Source: Gammaproteobacteria bacterium
Lineage (GTDB): Bacteria > Pseudomonadota > Gammaproteobacteria > Pseudomonadales > Azotimanducaceae
Direction: 5' to 3'
DNA: 41,246 nt
Assembly (NCBI GenBank): GCA_013151695.1
Contig: JAADHW010000042.1
Span: forward strand, 1-41,246
Positions 28,824 to 41,246 of the stretch are shown one piece after another. The notes under the pieces were generated by a model. The model saw only the letters and a list, made by a program, of their open reading frames with translations, searched no databases and was not told where the DNA came from. Each line of letters opens with the position of its first letter. Within the stretch, counting starts at the first letter, position 1. Position numbers and translations under genes: made by a program.

Positions 28824-29060
28824 CTAAACTTTCTGGCCAGCCGCTCGAATATCTTGCAGTACTGTATCGATACCTTTCTTATCGATAATGCGCATACCCT
28901 TCGAAGAAACTCGCAATTTTACATAGCGCTTTTCTGATGCAACCCAGAATCTATGGTAGTGCAGATTAGGCAAGAAGCGACGACGCGTTTTGTTTTGCGC
29001 ATGACTGACGTTATTCCCAGCCATTGGGCGCTTACCGGTAACTTGGCAAACCTGGGACAT
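28824..29060 (-). CDS. rpmB: 50S ribosomal protein L28
   Basis: 78 aa; [40 protein letters not shown]. Confidence 0.97.
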   Translation of the reverse strand: MSQVCQVTGKRPMAGNNVSHAQNKTRRRFLPNLHYHRFWVASEKRYVKLRVSSKGMRIIDKKGIDTVLQDIRAAGQKV

Positions 29061-29135
29061 GTTCTAAGAATCCAAGAGAAAATGAGGCGCGTTTATACCA
29101 GAGCACTGGCCTGCCAGCAAGCGCCTTGTGCTCGA

Positions 29136-29819
29136 CTACCCAGGCATCAGGCCTCTTGCGGCCATAGAGACAGTACTTCCAGCGCTGACGATGATGTGAT
29201 CAAGGACCTTAATATCGACCTTAGCCAGCAAATCCATCAACTGTGACGTTAACGACAAATCAGCCTGGCTTGGCTCTGCCACCCCCGATGGATGATTATG
29301 GCAGAACACCACTGCAGCGGCGTTAAGTTGCAAACCTCGCTTCAAGACTTCTCTGGCATGTACATGAGCCCGGTCAATTGAGCCCCAAAACAGAATTTCC
29401 CAAGCCAACAATTGATGTCGAGCATTTAGGAATAAGCAAGCAAATACTTCGCGTTCTTCATGACCAATGCGTCTTTGCACGTAACGACAGACCTCACGGG
29501 TACTTGAGTATGCGACAGCTTCATTGAGCAGGGCGTTTTCGTCATGTCGCAGCGCCAACTCTCGAATGGCTTTGATCACCGACACCTTAGCGTGCCCCAC
29601 ACCGCGACAGGCCATCAATTTGGCGGTCGGCGCTGCCAGCACACCTTCAAGCCCACCAAATTGGGCCAAAAGCCGAGCAGCCAAACTAACCGCATCTTCA
29701 CCTTGCACACCTGATCCCAGACAACAAGCCAATAGCTCAGCTAGGCTAAGGCAATGAGAGCCCTGAGCCAATAGTCTCTCACGTGGGCGATCATTCATAT
29801 GCCATTGGGGAATACTCAA
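29136..29819 (-). CDS. radC: RadC family protein (JAB/MPN domain)
   Basis: DRPRERLLAQGSHCLSLAELLACCLGSG, GVGHAKVSVIKAI, VVFCHNHPSGVAEPSQADLSLT. TTG start at 29819 (MSIPQWHMNDRPRE) proposed; tracker start is 29864, alternative ATG 29798. Confidence 0.9.
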   Translation of the reverse strand: MSIPQWHMNDRPRERLLAQGSHCLSLAELLACCLGSGVQGEDAVSLAARLLAQFGGLEGVLAAPTAKLMACRGVGHAKVSVIKAIRELALRHDENALLNEAVAYSSTREVCRYVQRRIGHEEREVFACLFLNARHQLLAWEILFWGSIDRAHVHAREVLKRGLQLNAAAVVFCHNHPSGVAEPSQADLSLTSQLMDLLAKVDIKVLDHIIVSAGSTVSMAARGLMPG

Positions 29820-29887
29820 TTTTCCCAATGGCGGCGGGATCGGTGGTGGTGTCGCGAGCGCCATTTCAGGGTAACCTTGGCAATGTT

Positions 29888-31168
29888 ATGATCTCAAAAC
29901 CTGAACATATGAAAACAACATCTGAGCCATCCGGTTTAAGTGGGAAACACATACTGCTCGCAGTAAGCGCCGGTATTGCAGCCTATAAGGCGCCTTTGAT
30001 TGTGCGAACATTGCGCGCCGTCGGTGCACAGGTGCAGGTGGTGCTTTCGGCTAATGCTCATCACTTCGTCACGCCGACCACTCTCCAGGCTGTGGCAGGC
30101 AGCCCGGTACGCCAAGACATGTGGGATGAAGCTGCTGAAGCAGCCATGGGGCACATTGAGCTGGCACGCTGGGCTGACATTGTTCTAGTTGCGCCAGCAA
30201 CTGCCAACACGTTGGCAAAACTGGCTCACGGCATGGCAGACGATCTACTCAGTACAACCTGTTTGGCTACTCAAGCACCCGTCGTAGTCGCGCCGGCTAT
30301 GAACCAACACATGTATCAACACCCAGCAACGCAGGCAAACCTCAAAGCAGTACAAGCCTTGGGCTATCACATCGTTGGACCCGATTCAGGCGAACAAGCC
30401 TGCGGTGACGACGGTCCTGGTCGAATGTCGCAGCCTGATGAGTTGGTTGCCTTTTTAGCCAGCTTACAGGTCACTTCTGTACTTAGCGGTTACCGTGTGA
30501 TGGTCACAGCAGGGCCAACGCTAGAGCCCATCGATCCAGTACGATACATTTCGAACCATAGCTCCGGATTACAGGGTTTGAGTATTGCCGAAGCAGCTAA
30601 AGCTGCTGGCGCCGAGGTTATCCTCATCGCCGGTCCACGTGTTGCTGCTAGTTCTGCAGGCATCCAACGCCTTGACGTGGTGACTGCTTTGGAGATGCAA
30701 AGTGCTGTGCAAGAACATCTTCACGGAATCGATATTTTTATCGGTGTTGCAGCGGTAGCCGACTATCGTCCAAAACTAGCAGCAGGAAAGAAAATCAAAC
30801 GCAGTGGCGGTGAGTCGGGCTCACTGAGCCTCGAATTTGTCGAGAACCCGGACATTATTGCTGGTGTTGCCCAACACCGACCAAAACCGCTGGTAATCGG
30901 TTTTGCCGCGGAGACTAACAACACCCTTGAACATGCCCGCACCAAACGAATTCGTAAGCAACTTGACGCCATCGTTCTCAACGATGTTGCAGACCCAAGT
31001 ATAGGTTTTAACAGCCCTCATAACGCCGCCACCCTCATATTCGAGCACGGTGAAATTACCCTGCCCAAACAAACGAAGCGACAACTCGCTGATACTTTGA
31101 TTAGCCAATTGGTGCTCATTTTTGCATCACAGTTAGCAAATACAAACCCCGAGAGTATGTCAGAATAA
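29888..31168 (+). CDS. coaBC: Bifunctional phosphopantothenoylcysteine decarboxylase/synthetase
   Basis: ATG 29888 preferred over tracker start 29783; GKHILLAVSAGIAAYKAPLIVRTL, APAMNQHMYQHPATQANL, VMVTAGPTLEPIDPVRYISNHSSGLQGLSIAEAA, KIKR. Confidence 0.95.
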   Translation: MISKPEHMKTTSEPSGLSGKHILLAVSAGIAAYKAPLIVRTLRAVGAQVQVVLSANAHHFVTPTTLQAVAGSPVRQDMWDEAAEAAMGHIELARWADIVLVAPATANTLAKLAHGMADDLLSTTCLATQAPVVVAPAMNQHMYQHPATQANLKAVQALGYHIVGPDSGEQACGDDGPGRMSQPDELVAFLASLQVTSVLSGYRVMVTAGPTLEPIDPVRYISNHSSGLQGLSIAEAAKAAGAEVILIAGPRVAASSAGIQRLDVVTALEMQSAVQEHLHGIDIFIGVAAVADYRPKLAAGKKIKRSGGESGSLSLEFVENPDIIAGVAQHRPKPLVIGFAAETNNTLEHARTKRIRKQLDAIVLNDVADPSIGFNSPHNAATLIFEHGEITLPKQTKRQLADTLISQLVLIFASQLANTNPESMSE

Positions 31169-31234
31169 GCAACTTGGGCGCGAGGCATGTCCCGTACTGC
31201 ACGACATAGACTTTTTAACTAGGGAACCCCTGAC

Positions 31235-35307
<4,073 letters not shown>

Positions 35308-35311
<4 letters not shown>

Positions 35312-35943
35312 TACTCAGTATTCGGCAAGCCTTGGCTACAGTTTTCCAGACCGAACACTGCGCGTTCAAAATCGTACTGCGCATGCAGGCCACCTTTTTC
35401 GTCCTCACGAAGCCGAATTTCTTCTCTTAAGTTGTTCTCTTGAGATTGTGCGCGCTGAATATTATCCAGTAGTGTTCTCGAAATTTCCCTTCCGGATATA
35501 TCCATTCGCGCAGCCTGAGACTCTAACTCGGCTTTCTGCTTGAGAACGTTACTCAGGTTTGCATTCGCATTAGTAATTCGGGTTTCGATAGATTCAACTG
35601 CTTTAGCTTCGCGATCATCTATATCGCTCGAAAACTGATAGAGGTTTCGAACGCGATCTAAAGTACGCTTACACTCTTTGTCTGCAGCTTCTCGGGCGAG
35701 CTTCGCCTGATAGTCACGTTCACTAAGTTGCGGCTCTACCTTTTGGATGAGGCTGCCATTTTCATCGACAATCTCATACCCAAGCTTAACTTTGTCGTTA
35801 GGGATGGTGTGGGAAAGTACCAACTGCTGATTTTCATCGATGTAGCGAAAAAAACGCGCTGCCTGAGCACTGCTGGCACTGGCCATGAGCATCAATACGA
35901 TACTATTGACTATTAATTTACGATAACTATACCGAATTTTCAT
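35308..35943 (-). CDS. DUF4124-like exported coiled-coil protein
   Basis: ATG at 35943 (MKIRYSYRKLIVNSIVLMLMASASSAQA signal peptide) preferred over tracker start 35967; RFFRYIDENQQLVLSHTIPNDKVKLGYEIVDENGSLI, then coiled coil. Confidence 0.75.
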
Positions 35944-35954
35944 AAATTCCCTCT

Positions 35955-36656
35955 CTAAACCACACAATATTCGGTTTGATAGCTGCGCATTTTCGTCAAT
36001 GTTCCTTCATATCCACCACCGAACCCATCAAGATATTCAATTAAATTTGTTAAGTTTGCGATGCTGATCACAGGCGCAGCCAATTCATTGGACAATTCTG
36101 ACACAGCTGTATTCTTGATGGTGTCGGTCGTTTCTCGGTCTCTCACCTCTTGTCGGTCTCTCACCTCTTGTCGGTCAAGGGCAATCACCGCTCCAACTAT
36201 GTTGGCAGAGGTTTGTTTGATTAAGGCGGAGGCTTCACGTATGGCTTTACCTGAAGTGAGCACATCATCAATCAATAACACGCGCCCTTCGACTTGCGCG
36301 CCGACAAGCTGCCCGCCTTCGCCATGGTCTTTTGCCTCTTTGCGATTGTAGGCCACGCCAACATGTCGGCCAGCCTCAGCCAATGCCATTGCCGTCGCGA
36401 CCGCTATAGGAATACCCTTGTAGGCGGGTCCGAACAACACATCAAATTCCAGCCCGGAATTAATTATAGTAGCAGCATAAGCTTGGCCCAATTGCGTAAA
36501 GGCATGCCCCATGTTCAGCTCACCTAGGTTAAAAAAGTACGGGCTGATGCGCCCTGAGTTCAATACGAACTCTCCAAATTGCAGCACATCCTGCTGCAGC
36601 AAGAACTCGATAAACCGGGTTTGGTCAATTTTTACAGACAAGTTATTGCCCGTCAC
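35955..36656 (-). CDS. pyrE: Orotate phosphoribosyltransferase
   Basis: 233 aa; [88 protein letters not shown]. Confidence 0.96.
   Translation of the reverse strand: MTGNNLSVKIDQTRFIEFLLQQDVLQFGEFVLNSGRISPYFFNLGELNMGHAFTQLGQAYAATIINSGLEFDVLFGPAYKGIPIAVATAMALAEAGRHVGVAYNRKEAKDHGEGGQLVGAQVEGRVLLIDDVLTSGKAIREASALIKQTSANIVGAVIALDRQEVRDRQEVRDRETTDTIKNTAVSELSNELAAPVISIANLTNLIEYLDGFGGGYEGTLTKMRSYQTEYCVV
36135..36176 (-). repeat. Perfect 18-bp tandem duplication inside pyrE, plus 6-bp partial third copy
   Basis: TCGGTCTCTCACCTCTTG at 36135-36152 and 36153-36170, then TCGGTC at 36171-36176; encodes [14 protein letters not shown]. Confidence 0.93.
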
Positions 36657-37350
36657 TCAAAGCTGCTTGCTGCAAGGCAAACAACTGCGAAGTGCCGATT
36701 TGCGCCAATGCAATTAGTTTTTCCAACTCAGCCGAACTGAATGGTGCGCCTTCCGCTGTGCCTTGAATTTCTATAAAACCACCTGAGCCCAGGCATACCA
36801 CATTCATATCTGTTTCCGCATTTGAGTCTTCTGCATAATCTAAATCAAGTACCGGCGTACCTTTATAGATCCCTACAGATATAGATGCCACAAACTCCTT
36901 GAACGCACCCTGAACAGGCAAGCTGCTAATGGCGTCGGCGAGGGCCACAGCCGCACCGGTTATTGAGGCGGTACGCGTCCCACCGTCAGCCTGCAAAACA
37001 TCACAATCAAGACGAATAGTGCGTTCTCCCAACGCTTTCATATCTACCATGGCGCGTAGAGAGCGACCAATGAGGCGTTGAATTTCGACCGTGCGACCAC
37101 CTTGCTTACCACGCGCTGCCTCGCGGTCATTGCGGCTATGAGTGCTGCCGGGCAACATGCCATATTCTGCAGTGATCCAGCCGCGACCTTGCCCACGCAT
37201 GAAACGAGGCACAGACTCTTCAACCGAAGCGGTGCACAAGACTTTGGTATCACCAAATTCTACCAATACCGATCCGGCCGCATGTTTGGTAAAGCCTCGG
37301 GTAAAGCGTACCGCCCTCATTTCATCATTAGCTCTGCCACTAGGACGCAT
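36643..37350 (-). CDS. rph: Ribonuclease PH
   Basis: ATG 37350 with [106 protein letters not shown]. Confidence 0.97.
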   Translation of the reverse strand: MRPSGRANDEMRAVRFTRGFTKHAAGSVLVEFGDTKVLCTASVEESVPRFMRGQGRGWITAEYGMLPGSTHSRNDREAARGKQGGRTVEIQRLIGRSLRAMVDMKALGERTIRLDCDVLQADGGTRTASITGAAVALADAISSLPVQGAFKEFVASISVGIYKGTPVLDLDYAEDSNAETDMNVVCLGSGGFIEIQGTAEGAPFSSAELEKLIALAQIGTSQLFALQQAALSDGQ

Positions 37351-37372
37351 AAAATCTCCTTGTTTTAGCCAC

Positions 37373-37378
37373 ATTATA
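37373..37378 (-). promoter_or_regulatory. Candidate -10 element of the rph-pyrE promoter
   Basis: Minus strand TATAAT in the rph/yicC divergent intergenic region, 22 nt from the rph ATG; -35 not clear. Confidence 0.4.
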
Positions 37379-37442
37379 GGTAGACGCGTTAGAATCGCAC
37401 AGCTTCATAACAGATGTAATAATTATAGGGGGCACGGTCGCG

Positions 37443-38306
37443 ATGATGTATAGCATGACAGCGTTTGCACGGGCTGCAATAGACGCTCAGAACTCTCACT
37501 TAGTATGGGAATTGAAATCAGTTAACCACCGTTATATGGAAACCCAGTTTCGCATGCCCGACGCACTACGTAGCCTCGAACACCCATTACGTGAGTGTGC
37601 CCGCAAAGTTCTGCAGCGTGGAAAATTGGACTGTACGTTAAAAATTAGCCCCGTAGCTACCGCAGATGGCATCACCATCAATCGCAAAATACTATTGGAT
37701 CTCATGGCCGCCATCGAACAAGTGCGTCGAGATGCGCCTGAAATTGGCGGTGTAAGCCCATTGGAATTATTGCGCTGGCCCGGTGTATTAGACGACACTC
37801 CCACGGACGATGAACAGCTATTGCAAACGGTACAGGACCTATTTGAACGGGCCCTAACCGACTTGCTTGAATCTCGTGGCCGCGAAGGGAGGCGGCTGCA
37901 CCAAACAATAGGTGAGCGCCTCGACCACATTGATGAACTGGTAATAAAGCTGAAACCCTTAACCGCACAAATCGCCAGCAAACAAAAAGCCAAGCTGCAA
38001 CAACGATTGGCAGATCTTGAAATGACCATCGATCCTGCGCGACTGGAAACTGAAGTTGCCCTGCTGGCGCAAAAATTCGATGTCGCTGAAGAAATAGATC
38101 GCTTGTCTATACACGTTGAGGAAGCCCGTAACCATACTAACGGTGCCGGACCTCACGGGCGTCGCCTAGACTTCCTGACCCAGGAATTAAATAGAGAGGC
38201 CAATACTCTAGGGGCCAAGTCTGTGGACGCAGAAACATCTCGCCATGCAGTAGACTTGAAGGTCTTGATTGAACAAATTCGCGAACAGGTACAAAACATA
38301 GAATGA
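37443..38306 (+). CDS. yicC: YicC family protein (putative endoribonuclease)
   Basis: 287 aa; MYSMTAFARA, WELKSVNHRYMETQFRMPDALRSLE, RGKLDCTLKI, GRRLDFLTQELNREANTLGAKSVDAETSRHAVDLKVLIEQIREQVQNIE. Confidence 0.95.
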   Translation: MMYSMTAFARAAIDAQNSHLVWELKSVNHRYMETQFRMPDALRSLEHPLRECARKVLQRGKLDCTLKISPVATADGITINRKILLDLMAAIEQVRRDAPEIGGVSPLELLRWPGVLDDTPTDDEQLLQTVQDLFERALTDLLESRGREGRRLHQTIGERLDHIDELVIKLKPLTAQIASKQKAKLQQRLADLEMTIDPARLETEVALLAQKFDVAEEIDRLSIHVEEARNHTNGAGPHGRRLDFLTQELNREANTLGAKSVDAETSRHAVDLKVLIEQIREQVQNIE

Positions 38307-38313
38307 ATGTCGC

Positions 38314-38931
38314 ATGAGAAAAGGTTTACTCGTACTCCTCTCCGCGCCATCGGGAACCGGCAAGACCAGTTTGGTTGACGCCGCGTTGGCTGCAGACCCC
38401 CGCTTAGTGGTCTCAACCTCCCATACCACACGCCAACAGCGCAGCAATGAAAGCGACGGGGTGAACTATTTTTTTGTCGATAAGGCGCTGTTTGCCAAGA
38501 TGGCTGCGAAGGGTGATTTTCTCGAATACGCGACCGTATTCGGCAATCAGTATGGCACCGCGAAAAGTGCAGTGCGTACTCTGCGCGAAAACGGCCAAGA
38601 CGTGATTTTAGAAATAGACTGGCAAGGTGCAGCCCAAGTTAACCAATTGATACCAGACGCCCTCAGCATCTTTATCCTGCCACCAAGCATCAAAGCGCTG
38701 CGTGAGCGCCTCACCCATAGAGGTCAAGACAGCCTCGACAGCATCGAGACACGCCTGGCTGAGGCACAGCTAGAAATGTCTCATGCGCATACTTATCAGT
38801 ATCTAGTGGTCAATGATGATTTCAACCAAGCATTGGCAGATATCTTAGCTATCTTCAAGGCAGCTAGATTGCGCACTAGCGTGCAAATCGCTAACAATGA
38901 CCAAATCAAAGCCATCTTGTCAGGTACTTAA
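38314..38931 (+). CDS. gmk: Guanylate kinase
   Basis: 205 aa; [71 protein letters not shown]. Confidence 0.97.
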   Translation: MRKGLLVLLSAPSGTGKTSLVDAALAADPRLVVSTSHTTRQQRSNESDGVNYFFVDKALFAKMAAKGDFLEYATVFGNQYGTAKSAVRTLRENGQDVILEIDWQGAAQVNQLIPDALSIFILPPSIKALRERLTHRGQDSLDSIETRLAEAQLEMSHAHTYQYLVVNDDFNQALADILAIFKAARLRTSVQIANNDQIKAILSGT

Positions 38932-38984
38932 GGTATCTGTACACTGCGCGGCTCTTTGCAACCCGGACACTAGCCGAGGTAACC

Positions 38985-39275
38985 ATGGCACGAATTACTG
39001 TAGAAGACTGTTTAGACCACGTCGACAATCGTTTCGACTTGGTTATGTTGGCCACACGAAGAGCCCGAGGCTTGCGTGCCTACGGAAATGATCCTCTAGT
39101 ACCTGAAGAAAATGACAAACCTACGGTTATCGCACTCCGCGAGATCGCTGCAGGCCTAATCTCTCACGAAATGCTTGACAGCCAGGAAGTGTCTACAGAG
39201 GATGAAGACATTGAAATTAGCTTCAACTTCAACGTTGGGCGCCGTGAAGACAGGTTAGGAGATGACCAGCCCTAG
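38985..39275 (+). CDS. rpoZ: RNA polymerase omega subunit
   Basis: 96 aa; [30 protein letters not shown]...[13 protein letters not shown]. Confidence 0.97.
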   Translation: MARITVEDCLDHVDNRFDLVMLATRRARGLRAYGNDPLVPEENDKPTVIALREIAAGLISHEMLDSQEVSTEDEDIEISFNFNVGRREDRLGDDQP

Positions 39276-41246
39276 GCTAAACCCCACATCACAATCGTAC
39301 TTTGTTGGTCAGCTAGCAGAATATGCTAGACGACCAAATATCGCTGCACCGGCAACAATTAGCTCGCTCAAGCGGCGACTCAAATACCTCACCGAAGACC
39401 AAATAAAACAGGTCGTACGCGCTCATGAATACGCGGCTGCAGCCCATGAGGGACAGACGCGGCGCACGGGCCATCCTTACATCACTCACCCAACAGCTGT
39501 GGCACACATTCTTGCCGAGATGCGCATGGACCATCAAACTTTGATGGCGGCCTTATTACATGACGTCATCGAAGACAGTGACGTGAATAAAACCACCCTT
39601 GGCGAGCGCTTTGGTAAACCTGTCGCTGAAATCGTTGATGGCGTTTCAAAGCTTGGCAACATTTTTGCCAGTCGCGCAGAAGCCCAAGCGGAGAATTTTC
39701 AGAAGATGGCTTTGGCAATGGCCAAAGATATTCGTGTGATCATGGTGAAAATGGCCGATCGTCTCCACAACATGCGTACGATTGGGGTGATGTCGGACCA
39801 ACAGCGTAAGCGAACCGCGCGGGAAACGTTAGATTTTTATGCCCCTATAGCCAACCGCTTAGGTATTCATACCATGAAAATCGAGCTCGAAGAGCTTGGT
39901 TTCAAAGCCCTCTATCCACTGCGCGCTGACCGCATTGCTAGAGCTGTGAAATCAGCTCGCGGCAACCGTAAAGAGTTGATGGAAGAAATCTCTGCCACCA
40001 TTACTGCGGCCCTTAACCGAGAGGGCATCAGCGCCTCTGTCCTGCGCCGAGAAAAAAACCCTTTTTCGATCTACCGCAAAATGAAAGCACAACAGAAGTC
40101 CTTTGCTGAGATCATGGATGTATTTGGGTTTCGCATCGTGGTTGATCAGGCAGATGCCTGCTATCGCACACTGGGGGTCGTGCATAACCTCTTCAAGCCT
40201 GTTGCTGGCCGCTTCAAAGATTACATCGCCATTCCTAAAGCCAATGGATACCAGTCATTACACACTTCGCTTTTTGGCATGCACGGGGTGCCTATCGAAG
40301 TACAAATACGTACGCGGCAAATGGAGGCGGTTGCCGAAAATGGCATTGCCGGTCATTGGCTATACAAGTCGGGTGATGATGAGTTGGATGCTGGTCATCG
40401 GCGTGCACGCCAGTGGGTTCAAGACCTCCTTGAACTACAACGACAAGCCGGAAACCCGCTTGAGTTTATTGAAAGTCTGAAGCTAGATCTGTTCCCTGAT
40501 GAGGTCTACGTTTTCACTCCAGATGGCGAAATTATGGAGTTGCCTAAGGGTGCTTGCCCAGTAGATTTTGCCTATATGGTACATACTGACATAGGTAACC
40601 GTTGCGTGGCTTGTCGGGTAGATCGCAACTTAGCCCCGCTGTCTCAACAGCTGCAAAGTGGCCAAAGTGTCGAAATAATTACTTCAGATGACGCGCGACC
40701 CAACCCAGATTGGTTGACCTTTACAGTCACTTCAAGAGCCCGCTCTGCCATTCGGTTAGCATTGAAACACCAACAGGGCAGCGAGGCGATCGCCTTCGGT
40801 CGTAAATTACTCAATCGCGCACTGGGCAACGCGAACATCAGCATCAACGACTTAGACTTCAGACGCTTGCGCCGCGTATTTACCGAACTGGGGGTTCGCA
40901 AATTAGATGAGCTGTTGGCTGACATCGGCAATGGCAACTTGATGGCCTATGTTGCCGCCCAAAAATTACTCGCAGCAGACAACCCAGACTATGAGTCTGT
41001 CGCGGTGGAGGGCGGAGGCCCGGTGGCGATCCGCGGGGGTGAAGGTCTGATCATCAACTACGGACGTTGTTGTGGACCAGTGCCGGGAGATCAAATCGTA
41101 GGCCATATGACCCCGGGCAAAGGTTTTGTTGTGCATATTGAAACGTGTCCAAATATCAACGAACGACGCAAGCGCGCCTCCCACGAAATTATCCCCGCGC
41201 GCTGGACCACCAAGACTGAAGGAGAGTTCATTACCACTCTGAGAGT
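39262..41246 (+). CDS. spoT: Bifunctional (p)ppGpp synthetase/hydrolase SpoT, 3' end cut by the window
   Basis: Open frame from ATG 39262 to window end (absent from track because no stop): [82 protein letters not shown] domain [24 protein letters not shown]. Confidence 0.96.
   Translation, partial: MTSPRLNPTSQSYFVGQLAEYARRPNIAAPATISSLKRRLKYLTEDQIKQVVRAHEYAAAAHEGQTRRTGHPYITHPTAVAHILAEMRMDHQTLMAALLHDVIEDSDVNKTTLGERFGKPVAEIVDGVSKLGNIFASRAEAQAENFQKMALAMAKDIRVIMVKMADRLHNMRTIGVMSDQQRKRTARETLDFYAPIANRLGIHTMKIELEELGFKALYPLRADRIARAVKSARGNRKELMEEISATITAALNREGISASVLRREKNPFSIYRKMKAQQKSFAEIMDVFGFRIVVDQADACYRTLGVVHNLFKPVAGRFKDYIAIPKANGYQSLHTSLFGMHGVPIEVQIRTRQMEAVAENGIAGHWLYKSGDDELDAGHRRARQWVQDLLELQRQAGNPLEFIESLKLDLFPDEVYVFTPDGEIMELPKGACPVDFAYMVHTDIGNRCVACRVDRNLAPLSQQLQSGQSVEIITSDDARPNPDWLTFTVTSRARSAIRLALKHQQGSEAIAFGRKLLNRALGNANISINDLDFRRLRRVFTELGVRKLDELLADIGNGNLMAYVAAQKLLAADNPDYESVAVEGGGPVAIRGGEGLIINYGRCCGPVPGDQIVGHMTPGKGFVVHIETCPNINERRKRASHEIIPARWTTKTEGEFITTLR

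Overview
This 41.2 kb window is dense, syntenic gammaproteobacterial core genome, with about 40 protein-coding genes and very little intergenic space. Left to right: metF and rsmE; a Pil-Chp twitching chemotaxis cluster on the minus strand (chpC-like, chpA, pilJ, pilI, pilH, pilG); gshB, tonB-like and ruvX; pilU and pilT (minus); yggS, proC, yggT, metX, metW, DUF4426, rdgB and hemW; trmB, DUF423, rpoH, ftsX, ftsE and ftsY (minus); rsmD and coaD; a small exported protein, mutM, rpmG, rpmB and radC (minus); coaBC, a long AlgC-type phosphomannomutase, argB and slmA; a DUF4124-like protein, pyrE and rph (minus); yicC, gmk, rpoZ and spoT (truncated by the window end). I found no rRNA, tRNA, CRISPR array, transposon or prophage, and no convincing wholly new multi-gene system. 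The points most worth a second look are: (1) ftsX has no in-frame ATG/GTG/TTG upstream of TM1, but has an ATA codon overlapping the ftsE stop behind a strong Shine-Dalgarno; (2) the membrane-anchored phosphomannomutase carries an in-frame dnaX-type A_AAA_AAG slippery heptamer in the linker between its membrane and catalytic halves, with a -1 stop seven codons later and a possible internal start for the soluble enzyme; (3) PilJ lacks essentially its whole periplasmic sensor domain, and the cluster has no pilK or chpB; (4) pyrE contains a perfect 18-bp in-frame tandem duplication; (5) three 14-16 bp imperfect repeats form the pilG leader. All gene calls come from reading the protein sequences by eye, with no database search.
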